Origin: Streptomyces capitiformicae
Lineage (GTDB): Bacteria > Actinomycetota > Actinomycetes > Streptomycetales > Streptomycetaceae
Length of the DNA stretch: 64,000 nt
Direction: 5' to 3'
Assembly: GCF_002214185.1 (NCBI RefSeq)
Contig: NZ_CP022161.1
Coordinates: 5,277,486 to 5,341,485 of the forward strand
Shown here: positions 25,489 through 33,912 of the stretch, in pieces
How positions within the stretch are numbered: the first letter of the stretch is position 1
How the letters are laid out: each line of letters starts with the position of its first letter
Program-made: the position numbers and the translations under genes
The notes under the pieces: model-generated
What the model saw: the letters and a program-made list of their open reading frames with translations, nothing else
The model's database searches: none
What the model was told of the DNA's origin: nothing

Positions 25489-26364
25489 TTACGAATCGCC
25501 TTCGTTCGTCGAGTCGTTGTCGTCCTGGCCCGCGAAGTCGCCCGCCACCGCGAGGTCTTCGCCCGCAGCATTCCCGGCCTTTGCGGCCATCGCGTACCTG
25601 TCGTCGCCCGCGTCGCGGCCGCCGCGCTCGTGGTTGTACTGCCCGGCGAACACGAACTCGCCCTTCGGGACCGTACGGCCGTCCTTGAGCACCCAGGTGT
25701 AGACCAGGAAGCCGTCGTCCTCCTCGACCGTGAGGTCGAAGTCCTGCTCCGGCAGCGAGCGCCAGGCGCCGGACGAGGTGACCCCGCCGGTCTGGGCGAT
25801 CCGCAGCTGGACGGTGAGTGCGGTGAGCTCCTCGCGCGTCTTCAGGGTCACGTTGCTCTGCGCCCAGAAGTCGTTGCTGTGCGGGTCGACCGAGCCGGCC
25901 GACCAGAGCGGACCGTCTTCCTTGTCCGCCGACGTGGACAGCTCCGGGATCGGGGCCTTGGTGGCCGACGGTGTGCTCGACGGCGTCGAGCGGGGCTCCT
26001 CCTTCGAGCCGCCCCGGGGCGGCCTCGGGTCCGGGTCCGGCTGGACCGGCGCCCGGCTGGTCGCGGCCGGGGACTCGACCGGCGTCGGCGACACCGCGAC
26101 GGTCTGGTCCGCCGGTTTCTCCTCGCCGACCACCGCCGAGGCGACCGTGTAACCGCCGACCGCGAGCACGCCCGCGACCCCGGCGGTGGCGCTGACCACC
26201 CGCACCCAACCCCACAGCGGTGGACGCGTCGCCTTCCGGCTGCGACGCTCCTCGGGGGCGGCCATACCGCGCTCGACACGGGCCAGAATGCGGGCGCGAT
26301 CAGGCTCGTGTGCCCCGGCCGACTCGCGCAGCCGGGCACGCAGCTCCTCGTGCACGTCCCTCAT
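25489..26364 (-). CDS. Single-pass membrane protein coupled to SigE-family sigma factor
   Basis: 291 residues. A cytosolic N-terminal part of about 50 residues (MRDVHEELRARLRESAG) precedes one membrane segment (about 54-78, VVSATAGVAGVLAVGGYTVA). A Pro/Ser/Thr-rich linker covers about 88-145, and an extracellular domain rich in beta pattern follows (FWAQSNVTLKTREELTALTV, FLVYTWVLKDGR). Its ATG overlaps the sigma-factor stop (ATGA), so it probably acts as an anti-sigma or signal-sensing partner, although no zinc-finger motif is seen. No named family was recognised for the outer domain. Confidence 0.78.
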   Translation of the reverse strand: MRDVHEELRARLRESAGAHEPDRARILARVERGMAAPEERRSRKATRPPLWGWVRVVSATAGVAGVLAVGGYTVASAVVGEEKPADQTVAVSPTPVESPAATSRAPVQPDPDPRPPRGGSKEEPRSTPSSTPSATKAPIPELSTSADKEDGPLWSAGSVDPHSNDFWAQSNVTLKTREELTALTVQLRIAQTGGVTSSGAWRSLPEQDFDLTVEEDDGFLVYTWVLKDGRTVPKGEFVFAGQYNHERGGRDAGDDRYAMAAKAGNAAGEDLAVAGDFAGQDDNDSTNEGDS

Positions 26365-26993
26365 CGGTCCCTTCCTCCGCTGCCCGGCACACCGGCGCCG
26401 GTCACCCTCGCGCCCGGCACACCTGCACCGGCCACGCCCCCGCCCGTCACGCCCGCACCCGTCATGCCGGCAGGCATACGACCCGGCCCGTCCCCGGTGC
26501 CGAGGAGCTTCCGCAACTCGGCCATCCCCTTGGACGTCTGGCTCTTAACCGTACCGACAGAGACTCCGAGGGCGAGCGCCGTGTCCTTCTCCGAGAGATC
26601 GAAAGCATGCCGCAGCACCACACACGCCCGCTTGCGGAACGGCAGTCTGCGCAGCGCCGACTGGACATCGACCGCGCCGGCCACATCGGGATTCTCGGTC
26701 TTCTCCTCGCGCTGCGACCAGAACAGGGTGATCCTACGGCGCTCACGGACCGCGCTGCGGATCCGGGTGCGCGCCAGATTGGCGACCACGCCACGGGCGT
26801 ACGCCACCGGGTGGTCCGCCGCGCGGACCCGGTCCCAGCGGTGCCACATCGCGAGCAGCGCGTCCGCGGCGAGATCGTCGGCGGCGTCGGCCTCACCGGT
26901 CAACAGGTGTGCCAGGCGGGACAGTTCGGCATAGTGCCGTTCGAAGAAGGCGTGAAACTCCACGGAGGCTGCGTCGTCGACGACAGTGCCCAC
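26361..26993 (-). CDS. SigE-family ECF-type RNA polymerase sigma factor
   Basis: 210 residues. Sigma-70 region 2 is at about 10-75 (FFERHYAELSRLAHLLTGEA, DDLAADALLAMWHRWDRVR). Region 4.2 is at about 105-165 (LRRLPFRKRACVVLRHAFDL, SVGTVKSQTSKGMAELRKLL). The SVGTVKS motif is the DNA-recognition helix of the Streptomyces SigE/SigM-like group. The GTG start has AGAGG 6 nt upstream. The last about 40 residues are a low-complexity tail of GAGVTG/GAGVPG repeats (from about 172), not part of the standard fold. Coupled to the membrane protein downstream. Confidence 0.88.
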   Translation of the reverse strand: MGTVVDDAASVEFHAFFERHYAELSRLAHLLTGEADAADDLAADALLAMWHRWDRVRAADHPVAYARGVVANLARTRIRSAVRERRRITLFWSQREEKTENPDVAGAVDVQSALRRLPFRKRACVVLRHAFDLSEKDTALALGVSVGTVKSQTSKGMAELRKLLGTGDGPGRMPAGMTGAGVTGGGVAGAGVPGARVTGAGVPGSGGRDR

Positions 26994-27261
26994 GGACGAC
27001 CTCTCTCCTCGCTGCTCGAAGACACCCCGGACGGAATGTCTGTGTATGTCATGTAAATGACATGTGGGTCCGGGGGGCAACCCGGACGAGATCCGGAAGA
27101 GTAGCAGTGATCGTGAAGAGCGTTCGTACGGGACTTCGAACGCTGTCTTACAGGGCGAACTCAGATTCCGTAACACGAAGAAAACCTGAATAGGGTTCAA
27201 CGGGGGAACAATCCAGCCAGCATCCGCGCGTAGAACACCACACGTCCCTAGGAGTACCGCC
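26994..27261. promoter_or_regulatory. Divergent sigma-factor/permease control region
   Basis: 268 bp. The perfect palindrome ATGTCATGTAAATGACAT at 27046-27063 lies 53 nt upstream of the sigma-factor start. A second inverted repeat AGCGTTCG (27119-27126) / CGAACGCT (27137-27144) lies further out. Either may be an operator for the sigma gene or for the purine permease; no purine riboswitch fold was recognised. Confidence 0.45.
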
Positions 27262-28713
27262 ATGTCCGACGCACAGAAGGTGGCCGACCGGCAGAGCGCC
27301 GAGCCACCCGGGGCGAACAGCGTCGATCGCTTCTTCAGGATCACCGCCCGCGGGTCCACCTTCGCCCGGGAGATACGCGGCGGCTTCGCCACGTTCTTCA
27401 CGATGGCGTACATCCTTGTCCTGAATCCCATCATCCTCGGCAGCGCCAAGGACAAGTACGGGCACACCCTCGACGGGGCCGAACTCGTCACCGCCACCGC
27501 CCTCGTGGCCGCCGTGATGACGGTCATCATGGGCGTCGGCGGCAACCTGCCGCTCGCCCTCGCCGCGGGCCTCGGACTCAACGCCGTCGTCGCCTTCCAG
27601 ATAGCCCCGCTGATGAGCTGGTCCGACGCGATGGGCCTGGTCGTCCTCGAAGGCCTGCTGATCTGCGTACTGGTGGTAACCGGCCTGCGCGAGGCCGTCA
27701 TGCACGCCATTCCGCAGCCGCTCAAGCAGGCGATCAGCGTCGGCATCGGCCTGTTCATCGCCTTCATCGGCTTCGTCGACGCCGGGTTCGTCAGCCGTAT
27801 CCCGGACATCGCGAACACCACCGTCCCGGTCCAACTCGGCGCCACCGGCTCGCTGTCGGGCTGGCCCATCCTGGTCTTCTGCCTCGGGGTGCTGCTGACC
27901 ATCGCCCTGCTCGCCCGCAAGGTCAAGGGCGCCATCCTCATCAGCATCCTGGTGATGACGGTCGTTGCGATCGTGATCAACTCGGCGGCCGACATCAAGA
28001 GCTGGGGCCTGACCACGCCGAAGGTCCCCGACGACATCGTCGCCGCCCCCGAGTTCGGGCTGATCGGCGACTTCAGCCTCTTCGGTTCGTTCGGCGAGAC
28101 CACCGTCATCACGGTCGTCCTGCTGATCTTCACCCTGCTGCTGTCCGACTTCTTCGACACGATGGGCACGGTCGTCGGCATCACCGCCGAGGCCGGCCTG
28201 CTCGACGAGCAGGGCAAGGTCCCGAACCTCGGCCGCGTCCTCCTCATCGACGGCGCCGCGGCCGTCGCGGGCGGTGCCGCCTCCTCGTCCTCGGCGACCT
28301 CCTACATCGAGTCCGCCGCCGGTGTCGGCGAGGGCGCGCGCACCGGCTTCTCGAACCTCATCACCGGCGGCCTCTTCGCGGTCGCCCTCTTCCTGACCCC
28401 GCTGCTGACCATCGTCCCGATGCAGGCCGCCGCCCCCGCGCTCGTCGCCGTCGGCTTCCTGATGATGACCCAGGTCAAGCACATCGAGTGGGACAAGTAC
28501 GAGATCGCCATCCCCGCGTTCCTGACCATCGCCGTGATGCCGTTCACCTACTCCATCACCAACGGCATCGGCGCCGGCTTCCTCGCCTACGTCCTCATCA
28601 AGACGGTCCTCGGCAAGGCCCGGGAAGTGCACTGGCTGCTGTGGGGCACCTCGGCGCTGTTCCTGGTGTACTTCGCGATCAACCCGGTCCAGCAGCTGTT
28701 CGGCGTGAAGTGA
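27262..28713 (+). CDS. NCS2-family purine (guanine/hypoxanthine) permease
   Basis: 483 residues with about 12-14 membrane segments. The AzgA/PbuG group is indicated by FATFFTMAYILVLNPIILG near residues 46-64, LAAGLGLNAVVAFQ, and the substrate region DFFDTMGTVVGITAEAGLLD (about 296-315), followed by GAAASSSSATSYIESAAGVG. Proton-driven uptake of guanine, hypoxanthine or adenine is expected. The ATG has TAGGAG upstream. Monocistronic: divergent from the sigma factor and followed by a strong terminator. Confidence 0.92.
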   Translation: MSDAQKVADRQSAEPPGANSVDRFFRITARGSTFAREIRGGFATFFTMAYILVLNPIILGSAKDKYGHTLDGAELVTATALVAAVMTVIMGVGGNLPLALAAGLGLNAVVAFQIAPLMSWSDAMGLVVLEGLLICVLVVTGLREAVMHAIPQPLKQAISVGIGLFIAFIGFVDAGFVSRIPDIANTTVPVQLGATGSLSGWPILVFCLGVLLTIALLARKVKGAILISILVMTVVAIVINSAADIKSWGLTTPKVPDDIVAAPEFGLIGDFSLFGSFGETTVITVVLLIFTLLLSDFFDTMGTVVGITAEAGLLDEQGKVPNLGRVLLIDGAAAVAGGAASSSSATSYIESAAGVGEGARTGFSNLITGGLFAVALFLTPLLTIVPMQAAAPALVAVGFLMMTQVKHIEWDKYEIAIPAFLTIAVMPFTYSITNGIGAGFLAYVLIKTVLGKAREVHWLLWGTSALFLVYFAINPVQQLFGVK

Positions 28714-28768
28714 CGCCACAGGCGCGCTGACACACCGACGGGGCGAAGGGCCGCCCCCGGGGAGAGAG

Positions 28769-28803
28769 AAGGGCCGCCCCCCGGGGGGAGAGGGGCGGCC
28801 CTT
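28769..28803 (+). terminator. Terminator after the purine permease
   Basis: Perfect 12-bp arms AAGGGCCGCCCC / GGGGCGGCCCTT, followed by CCCTTATT. A partial extra copy of the left arm precedes it at 28746. Confidence 0.85.
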
Positions 28804-28836
28804 CCCTTATTCAGATGGCTTTCGCGCGGCGGAGGT

Positions 28837-29347
28837 TCACTGCTCCAGCGCCGCCCGCATCACAGCTTTGGCCACCGGCGCGGCCAACCCGTTGCCGCTG
28901 ACCTCGGAGCGCGCCGCGTTCGACTGCTCCACGACGACCGCGACGGCGACCTCCTTGCCGTCGGCCTTCCCGTACGACGTGAACCAGGCGTACGGCGTCT
29001 TGCTGTTGTTCTCACCGTGCTGGGCGGTGCCGGTCTTGCCGCCCACGGTCGCCCCGCTGATCTGCGCGTTCGTCCCCGTGCCGTCCTCGACGACCGTCTG
29101 CATCGCCGACTGCAACTGCTCGGCCGTGGAGGAACTGACGATCTCCTTGGTGTCGGCCTCGGCGTCGTAGTCCTCCAGCACATCGCCGCCACTGTCGGTG
29201 ATCTGCGCCACCATGTGCGGCGAGACCAGCTTGCCGCCGCCCGCGATCGCCGCCGACACCATGGCCATCTGCAGCGGGGTCGCCGTGACGTCGTACTGCC
29301 CGATACCGGTCAGCGCGGTGGACGGCTTGTCCATGTCCGAGGGGTTG
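28837..29347 (-). pseudogene. C-terminal fragment of a class B penicillin-binding protein
   Basis: About 170 codons covering the end of a PbpA/PBP2-type transpeptidase: GIGQYDVTATPLQMAMVSAA, GGKTGTAQHGENN with the KTGT active-site motif, and TPYAWFTSYGKADGKEVAVA. The dimerisation domain and the active-site SxxK and SxN motifs are missing. Homology stops near 29345 at a junction with an IS1182-like remnant. A functional PBP is impossible from this piece. Confidence 0.8.
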
Positions 29348-29394
29348 TGAGCAGGTGTGTGTCGGCTGCCCGCTGCGGACGCGTTGCACCCTCC

Positions 29395-29600
29395 AGGACC
29401 GGACGCACTCTCAACGTCCACCCCCAGTACGAACTGCCGGCCGCCGCCCGGGACCAGGCCGCCACCGACGCTGGCCGGCAGGACGAGTATCGCCGATGGC
29501 GGCCGCCGGTCGAACGGGCCATCGCCTGGCTTGTCGCCAAGGGCAACCGCCGGGTTCCCTACCGCGGCGTCTTCGCCAACAACATCTGGGCATCCCCTCA
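29395..29600 (+). mobile_element. IS1182-like transposase C-terminal remnant
   Basis: One frame reads RTLNVHPQYELPAAARDQAA then RRWRPPVERAIAWLVAKGNR and RVPYRG, which is the end of IS1182-family transposases (DDE domain, around the last catalytic Glu in RPPVERAIAWL). Similarity fades after RVPYRGVFANNIW. No inverted terminal repeats or complete transposase remain. It abuts the broken PBP gene and probably caused the truncation. Confidence 0.6.
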
Positions 29601-29602
29601 CT

Positions 29603-30622
29603 TCAACCCGGTGAACCGGCGCCCGAAGCGGTCCGGCCAGGAACCGCCGCCGTGGACAACGATGTCCGGTAGGAGTTCGAGCCCTCACGCGCCTCCAACA
29701 CCACGGTGGCCGGGCGCCCCGCTCCCTCCCGGACCCTCAGGGTCCGTTCCTCGCTCCAACCGCGCATGCGGAACTCGCCACGGCCGAGATGCTCCAGCGT
29801 GCAGAACAGCCGCCCACCTGTCACCAGCCGCAGAGCGCCCCGATGGATCACGATCTCGGCCGGAACGACATTCCGCCGCGCATCGCGCGCCAGGAAGTGC
29901 CCGGGCCCCTCCCAATCGGTGAAGGCTTCCGGCAGCGGGAAACGGCAGGTGTAGCGGTGGAGTTCAGCCGGATCCAAGGGAACCTCGGGGCGCCGTTCGA
30001 GCGCTGCGGGGCTGCGCAGACGGGCCCGGAGGTCTGCGGGGAACAGCCCGGCCAGGGCCGCCGTGTGGTGCAGATCGATCACCGCGAGGACGAGTTCCTC
30101 GTCCATGCCGTTCACCATGGCGTGTTGCCGCCAGGAGGCCGCGAACCATAGCGATCCGGGCTGCCAGTGCCCCGTCCCGCCCACGAACACGGCCAGGGAC
30201 CCAGCACCACCGGCCAGCGGCAGGTACAACCGGCACAAGCCCCAAGGCGGACCATTCTTGGCCGCCCGAAGATTGGAGAGCACAGCCCCCGGGGTCATTG
30301 CCACCAGGCGCACGGAACGCAGCGGAGCCGGAAGCCCCCGGAGGATGTCGGCGAGCAGTGGCACCCGCTTGAGCCACTGCGTCGCTGCGAACTTCCGCAG
30401 GCCCGGCCCTGCGAAGTCGGTCCGCGTGAGGTCACCCCCCGGGCTGTGCAGCGCGAGCACCTGATGGTTCTCGACCCCGGCCAATGGCGCGCCGGCCGCC
30501 CGCAGCGCAATCAGTTCGGCACGCAACAGGCCTGGGTCACCCACCAGGCCCAGCTCCACGGCATCGGGAAGGAGCCGGCCCTGGGGGTCGCGCATCCGCG
30601 ATGTCTCGCGCACCAATCTCAT
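29603..30622 (-). CDS. Asp/Asn beta-hydroxylase-like protein with degenerate iron site
   Basis: 339 residues. The central region resembles the aspartyl/asparaginyl hydroxylase (2-oxoglutarate/Fe) fold: SVRLVAMTPGAVL, CRLYLPLAGGAGS, HWQPGSLWFAASWRQHAMVN and LVLAVIDLHHT. The proximal HxD iron ligands expected after PGAVL are replaced by SNLRAAKNG, while the distal His (RQHAMVN) remains. It may not be a hydroxylase. Its ATG overlaps the stop of the TauE-type exporter (ATGA). The last about 30 residues run toward the IS remnant and may not be native. Confidence 0.65.
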   Translation of the reverse strand: MRLVRETSRMRDPQGRLLPDAVELGLVGDPGLLRAELIALRAAGAPLAGVENHQVLALHSPGGDLTRTDFAGPGLRKFAATQWLKRVPLLADILRGLPAPLRSVRLVAMTPGAVLSNLRAAKNGPPWGLCRLYLPLAGGAGSLAVFVGGTGHWQPGSLWFAASWRQHAMVNGMDEELVLAVIDLHHTAALAGLFPADLRARLRSPAALERRPEVPLDPAELHRYTCRFPLPEAFTDWEGPGHFLARDARRNVVPAEIVIHRGALRLVTGGRLFCTLEHLGRGEFRMRGWSEERTLRVREGAGRPATVVLEAREGSNSYRTSLSTAAVPGRTASGAGSPG

Positions 30623-31389
30623 CCGAACTGGTCGACGGCGAGTTTGATCACCAGCCCGGTGACGACCACGAGCAGGACACCGCGGATGAAACCGGAGCCC
30701 CGCTTCAACGCAGTCCGGGCTCCGATGGTGGCGCCCGCGACGTTGCAGACGGCCATCCCCGCGCCCAAGGTCCACAGGATGTGGCCCTGCGCGGCGAAGA
30801 CCGTGAGCGCGCCCAAGTTCGTCCCGACGTTCACGATCTTCGCCAGCGCCGAACTCTCCAGGAACTCCATGGACAGGAGAGCGGTGAAGCTCATGATGAG
30901 GAAGGTCCCGGTACCGGGTCCGAAGACGCCGTCGTAGAAGCCGACGCCGCAGCCGGCCAAGCCGACGGCCATCAGCCTCCGCCGTCCGCTGACCGCGTCG
31001 GCGGTCTCGATCACGGATCCGAAGCTCGGGCGCAGCGTCACGAACGCCGCCACTCCGATGAGCAAGGCCATGATCAACGGCCGGAACCAGTCGGCCGGCA
31101 GGCTGGAGGCGGACAGGGCGCCGATCCCGGCGGAGGGGATCGCGAGGCCGGCTGCGGACAGCGCCACGGACCGGTCCAGTTTCGTACGCCGCGCATAGGT
31201 GACGGCGGCAACGCTGGTGCCCGTGATCGCCGTCAGTTTGTTGGTGCCCAGCACGGTGGCAGGCGCCATGGTGGGAAACGCCACCAGCAGCGTCGGGATC
31301 AGGATCAGCCCGCCGCCCCCCACCACTGCGTCCACCCATCCGGCCGCAGTCGCGGCCACCAGAAGGGCGGCGACTATCTCTGCATCCAT
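30619..31389 (-). CDS. TSUP-family (TauE/SafE) membrane exporter
   Basis: 256 residues, about 8 membrane segments in two repeats. Characteristic glycine-rich lines are GWVDAVVGGGGLILIPTLL with LGTNKLTAITGTSVAAVTYA, and in the second half GFYDGVFGPGTGTFLIMSF with VNVGTNLGAL. The family moves sulfite, sulfonates or other anions. The ATG has AAGGA 5 nt upstream; longer starts are possible. Coupled to the hydroxylase-like gene, suggesting a shared substrate pathway; that link is inference. Confidence 0.88.
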   Translation of the reverse strand: MDAEIVAALLVAATAAGWVDAVVGGGGLILIPTLLVAFPTMAPATVLGTNKLTAITGTSVAAVTYARRTKLDRSVALSAAGLAIPSAGIGALSASSLPADWFRPLIMALLIGVAAFVTLRPSFGSVIETADAVSGRRRLMAVGLAGCGVGFYDGVFGPGTGTFLIMSFTALLSMEFLESSALAKIVNVGTNLGALTVFAAQGHILWTLGAGMAVCNVAGATIGARTALKRGSGFIRGVLLVVVTGLVIKLAVDQFG

Positions 31390-31670
31390 GCTGGTCCTTC
31401 CATGGCGTCCGGCGAGCCCGCCGGAGCAAGAGCACTCACGACAATCACGAAACCCCGAGGACGCGGTTCCATAGAGGGGACATGACAAGACTCCACGTCA
31501 CAGGCGGGCCGTAAGGACCCAACAAGCTTTATGCATATTACTTGCAATAGCAAGCTCGTTGCTTCAGTGCCCATCCATATGCCGCTGCCTCGAAGTCCGG
31601 CGGGCATGGGCTCCCTATGGTCAAGTCACTCGTAGTGATGCTCTAGGGACGGAGAGGGTCAACAGACGTG
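31390..31670. promoter_or_regulatory. Divergent exporter/SDR control region
   Basis: About 280 bp that is AT-richer than its surroundings near 31525-31560. It contains CTTGCAATAGCAAG (31541-31554), an inverted repeat of 5-bp arms with a 4-nt loop. This is a plausible repressor site; no regulator gene lies next to it. Confidence 0.4.
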
Positions 31671-32487
31671 ATGGAGCACCGTGTGGTCATCGTGACGGGT
31701 GGGGGTACGGGCATCGGAGCCGCCTGTGTCCGGCTGTTACGGGAGGCGGGGCACCAAGTGGTCGCCTCCGGGCGGCGCCCCGAGCCGTTGCGGCGCCTCG
31801 CGGAGGAGACCGGTGCCTCGCCCATCCGTCCGACGTCGGTGACCCCGACGCCGCCGCGGGCCTGGTCGACGCGGCCCTGACGTCCTACGGACGGCTGGAC
31901 GGGCTTGTCCTGAACGCGGACATCGGCCGCGGCGGCACCGTCGGGGACCTGTCGATGGAGGACTGGGAGGACGTGATGCGCACGAACGTCACCGGCCCCC
32001 TGCTGCTTCTGCGTGCGGCGATCCCCCACCTGCTGCGGTCGCACGGGACGGTGGTCGCCGTCGCGTCGGTGTCCGCCCTGCGCAACGGCGCGGGCAATGC
32101 CGCGTACGCGACCTCCAAGGCGGCACTGCTCCTACTCTGTCGCTCCCTGGCCGTCGACTATGGGCGCCGAGGTCTGCGCGCCAACATCGTGTGCCCGAGC
32201 TGGGTGCGCAGCGAGATGGCCGACCGGCGGATGGCGCGCTTCGCCGCGGAAGCGGGGCCGGGCGACGGTGGTGCGGAGGCCGCCTACGGCGAGGCGACCC
32301 GACCTCTGCCCCTGGGGCGCCCGGGTGAGCCGCGCGAAGTCGCGGAGGCGATCGACTGGTTGCTGTCTCCGGCCGCCTCTACGTCAACGGCGCGGTTCTG
32401 ACCGTCGACGGTGGGGCGACGGCGCTCGATCCCGGAACCCTCGCTTTCGACTTCCGCATCGAACCCCGGGGCAACGCGGAGCAGTGA
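31671..32487 (+). pseudogene. Frameshifted SDR-family oxidoreductase
   Basis: Three frames are needed to read one protein. Frame 1 gives VVIVTGGGTGIGAACVRLLR (NAD-binding TGGGTGIG). A shift near 31825 leads to SDVGDPDAAAGLVDAALTSY, then NADIGRGG, ASVSALRNGAGNAAYATSKA (Ser, Tyr, Lys catalytic set) and LRANIVCPSWVRSEM. A second shift near 32375 is needed to read LYVNGAVLTVDGGATALD, the usual C-terminus. All motifs are otherwise well kept, so decay is recent or two sequencing errors are present. Confidence 0.75.
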
Positions 32488-32594
32488 CAGCGGTACTGCT
32501 CTCCCCGTTCCCCCGATCTGCTGCACGCCCAATCCCCACGCCACCCGCACCCCACACCCGCACTGCGCGCCCGACCCTGGCACGCCGCGTGGCG

Positions 32595-33755
32595 TCACGG
32601 CCTCCGGGCGGAGGAGGACCGCGGCCGCTCGGTGACCGCGTCCGCCATCGACGGCCACACTCCGGCGATGACGAGAAGCGTCGCCAGAGTGCCCTGTTCG
32701 AGACCTGGCAGCGGGCAGGGGGCGGCAGCCGGGGCGGCACCGCCGAGCTTGCCCCGTCGGGCCTCGCCGAGTGCGCCGGCGAGCGCGGCTGCCGCAAGGC
32801 GGTCGCTTCCGATGCCCGCGTCCTGAGCGCGTTCGCTCGCTTCCTCGTACGCGCCCGACGGGGTGTACCGCTGTAGCTCCAGGATCGCGTCGTACGTCTC
32901 GATGGTTTGCCGATGGGCCTGCAACGCGAGCGGTCCACGGGAGCGGAGCACCTGCCGGATCCGGGTCTTTTGCGGCTGGACGAGGACCACTTGAGGTACG
33001 GCGCCGGTCAGGTCGTGCCACATAGGCCAGAGCACCCAGAGGATTCGAAGGGACTCCACGGCCCGGGCCAGCGTGAAGGCGGTGGGCACCAGCAGGGAGG
33101 CCGCGCGGAAGAAGCCGTGGACGCTGATGACGACGGACAGGCCGGCCATTCCGCCCGGTGCGGGAACGTAGTGGTGGATGAGATAGCCGGACCAGAAGAC
33201 GATGGCGAGGCAGCTGCCCATCGCGAACAGCCGCAGGGACCAGACCAGTTCGCGGTCGTTCGAACGCCGGTCGTACTTCCGGCAGACAGCGGCGGCGGCG
33301 ATGTCACCGGCCAGATGAGAGACGACGAGGATCAGCACGTACGGGGTCGAGGGAGCCGCTGGTCTCTGGACGGACGGTGCGTCTGCGGGGGCCCCTTCGG
33401 ACAGTCCGAGCAGCAACAGCGACCCCATCGCCGCCGCCATCCCCACCATCACGGCGAGGTGCGGGCCGTGGCCGTGAGTGGAGTCGATGACGAAGAGGAG
33501 GACGAGTCCGGCGCTCAGGACGCCTATCAGGTTCCGGGCCAGGACGATCGTCCGGGTGTCGCCTCCCAGGTCCGTCGCCAGGGCGACGATCGCGGGCTGG
33601 AAGAGGGAGGTGGCCACGGCCGTGGCCAGGACGGTGAGCCAGAGTCCCCGTTGGCAGCGCAGGCAAAGTGCCGGCCGTGCACGCCAGACAAGGGCGGCCC
33701 ACAGAGTCAGGATGCTCCACAGACCGAGTTGGTCCGCGATGTCAATCGGCTCCAT
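32595..33755 (-). CDS. MAB_1171c-type (DUF6545) integral membrane protein
   Basis: 386 residues. Seven or so hydrophobic segments occupy the N-terminal about 220 residues (WSILTLWAALVWRARPAL, TRTIVLARNLIGVLSAGLVL, FWSGYLIHHYVPAP). A soluble C-terminal domain follows (ETYDAILELQRYTPSGAYEE, ALAGALGEARRGKL). This layout matches the actinobacterial MAB_1171c putative transporter family. In relatives such genes are often near XRE or ImmA/IrrE genes; none is adjacent here. The ATG has GGGAG 9 nt upstream. Function is unproven. Confidence 0.7.
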   Translation of the reverse strand: MEPIDIADQLGLWSILTLWAALVWRARPALCLRCQRGLWLTVLATAVATSLFQPAIVALATDLGGDTRTIVLARNLIGVLSAGLVLLFVIDSTHGHGPHLAVMVGMAAAMGSLLLLGLSEGAPADAPSVQRPAAPSTPYVLILVVSHLAGDIAAAAVCRKYDRRSNDRELVWSLRLFAMGSCLAIVFWSGYLIHHYVPAPGGMAGLSVVISVHGFFRAASLLVPTAFTLARAVESLRILWVLWPMWHDLTGAVPQVVLVQPQKTRIRQVLRSRGPLALQAHRQTIETYDAILELQRYTPSGAYEEASERAQDAGIGSDRLAAAALAGALGEARRGKLGGAAPAAAPCPLPGLEQGTLATLLVIAGVWPSMADAVTERPRSSSARRP

Positions 33756-33912
33756 CGACCGGCACTCCCAGGAACGCGCCGAGTCGTCCCAGCCGACCGT
33801 CCGGGCGTTCGGGCTTTCTGACGCTCCTCAACAGGCTGGCTATCCTCGGCCTCCTGTTCCTCGGCGGTCGTATAATTCGTCGCGGGAACGGGGGCTTCGG
33901 GATCCGGGGCCC

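Noticed and set aside
27148..28719. Long minus-strand frame across the purine permease gene
   Set aside because: Low-complexity Glu/Gly/Asp-rich translation; the plus strand encodes a canonical NCS2 permease.
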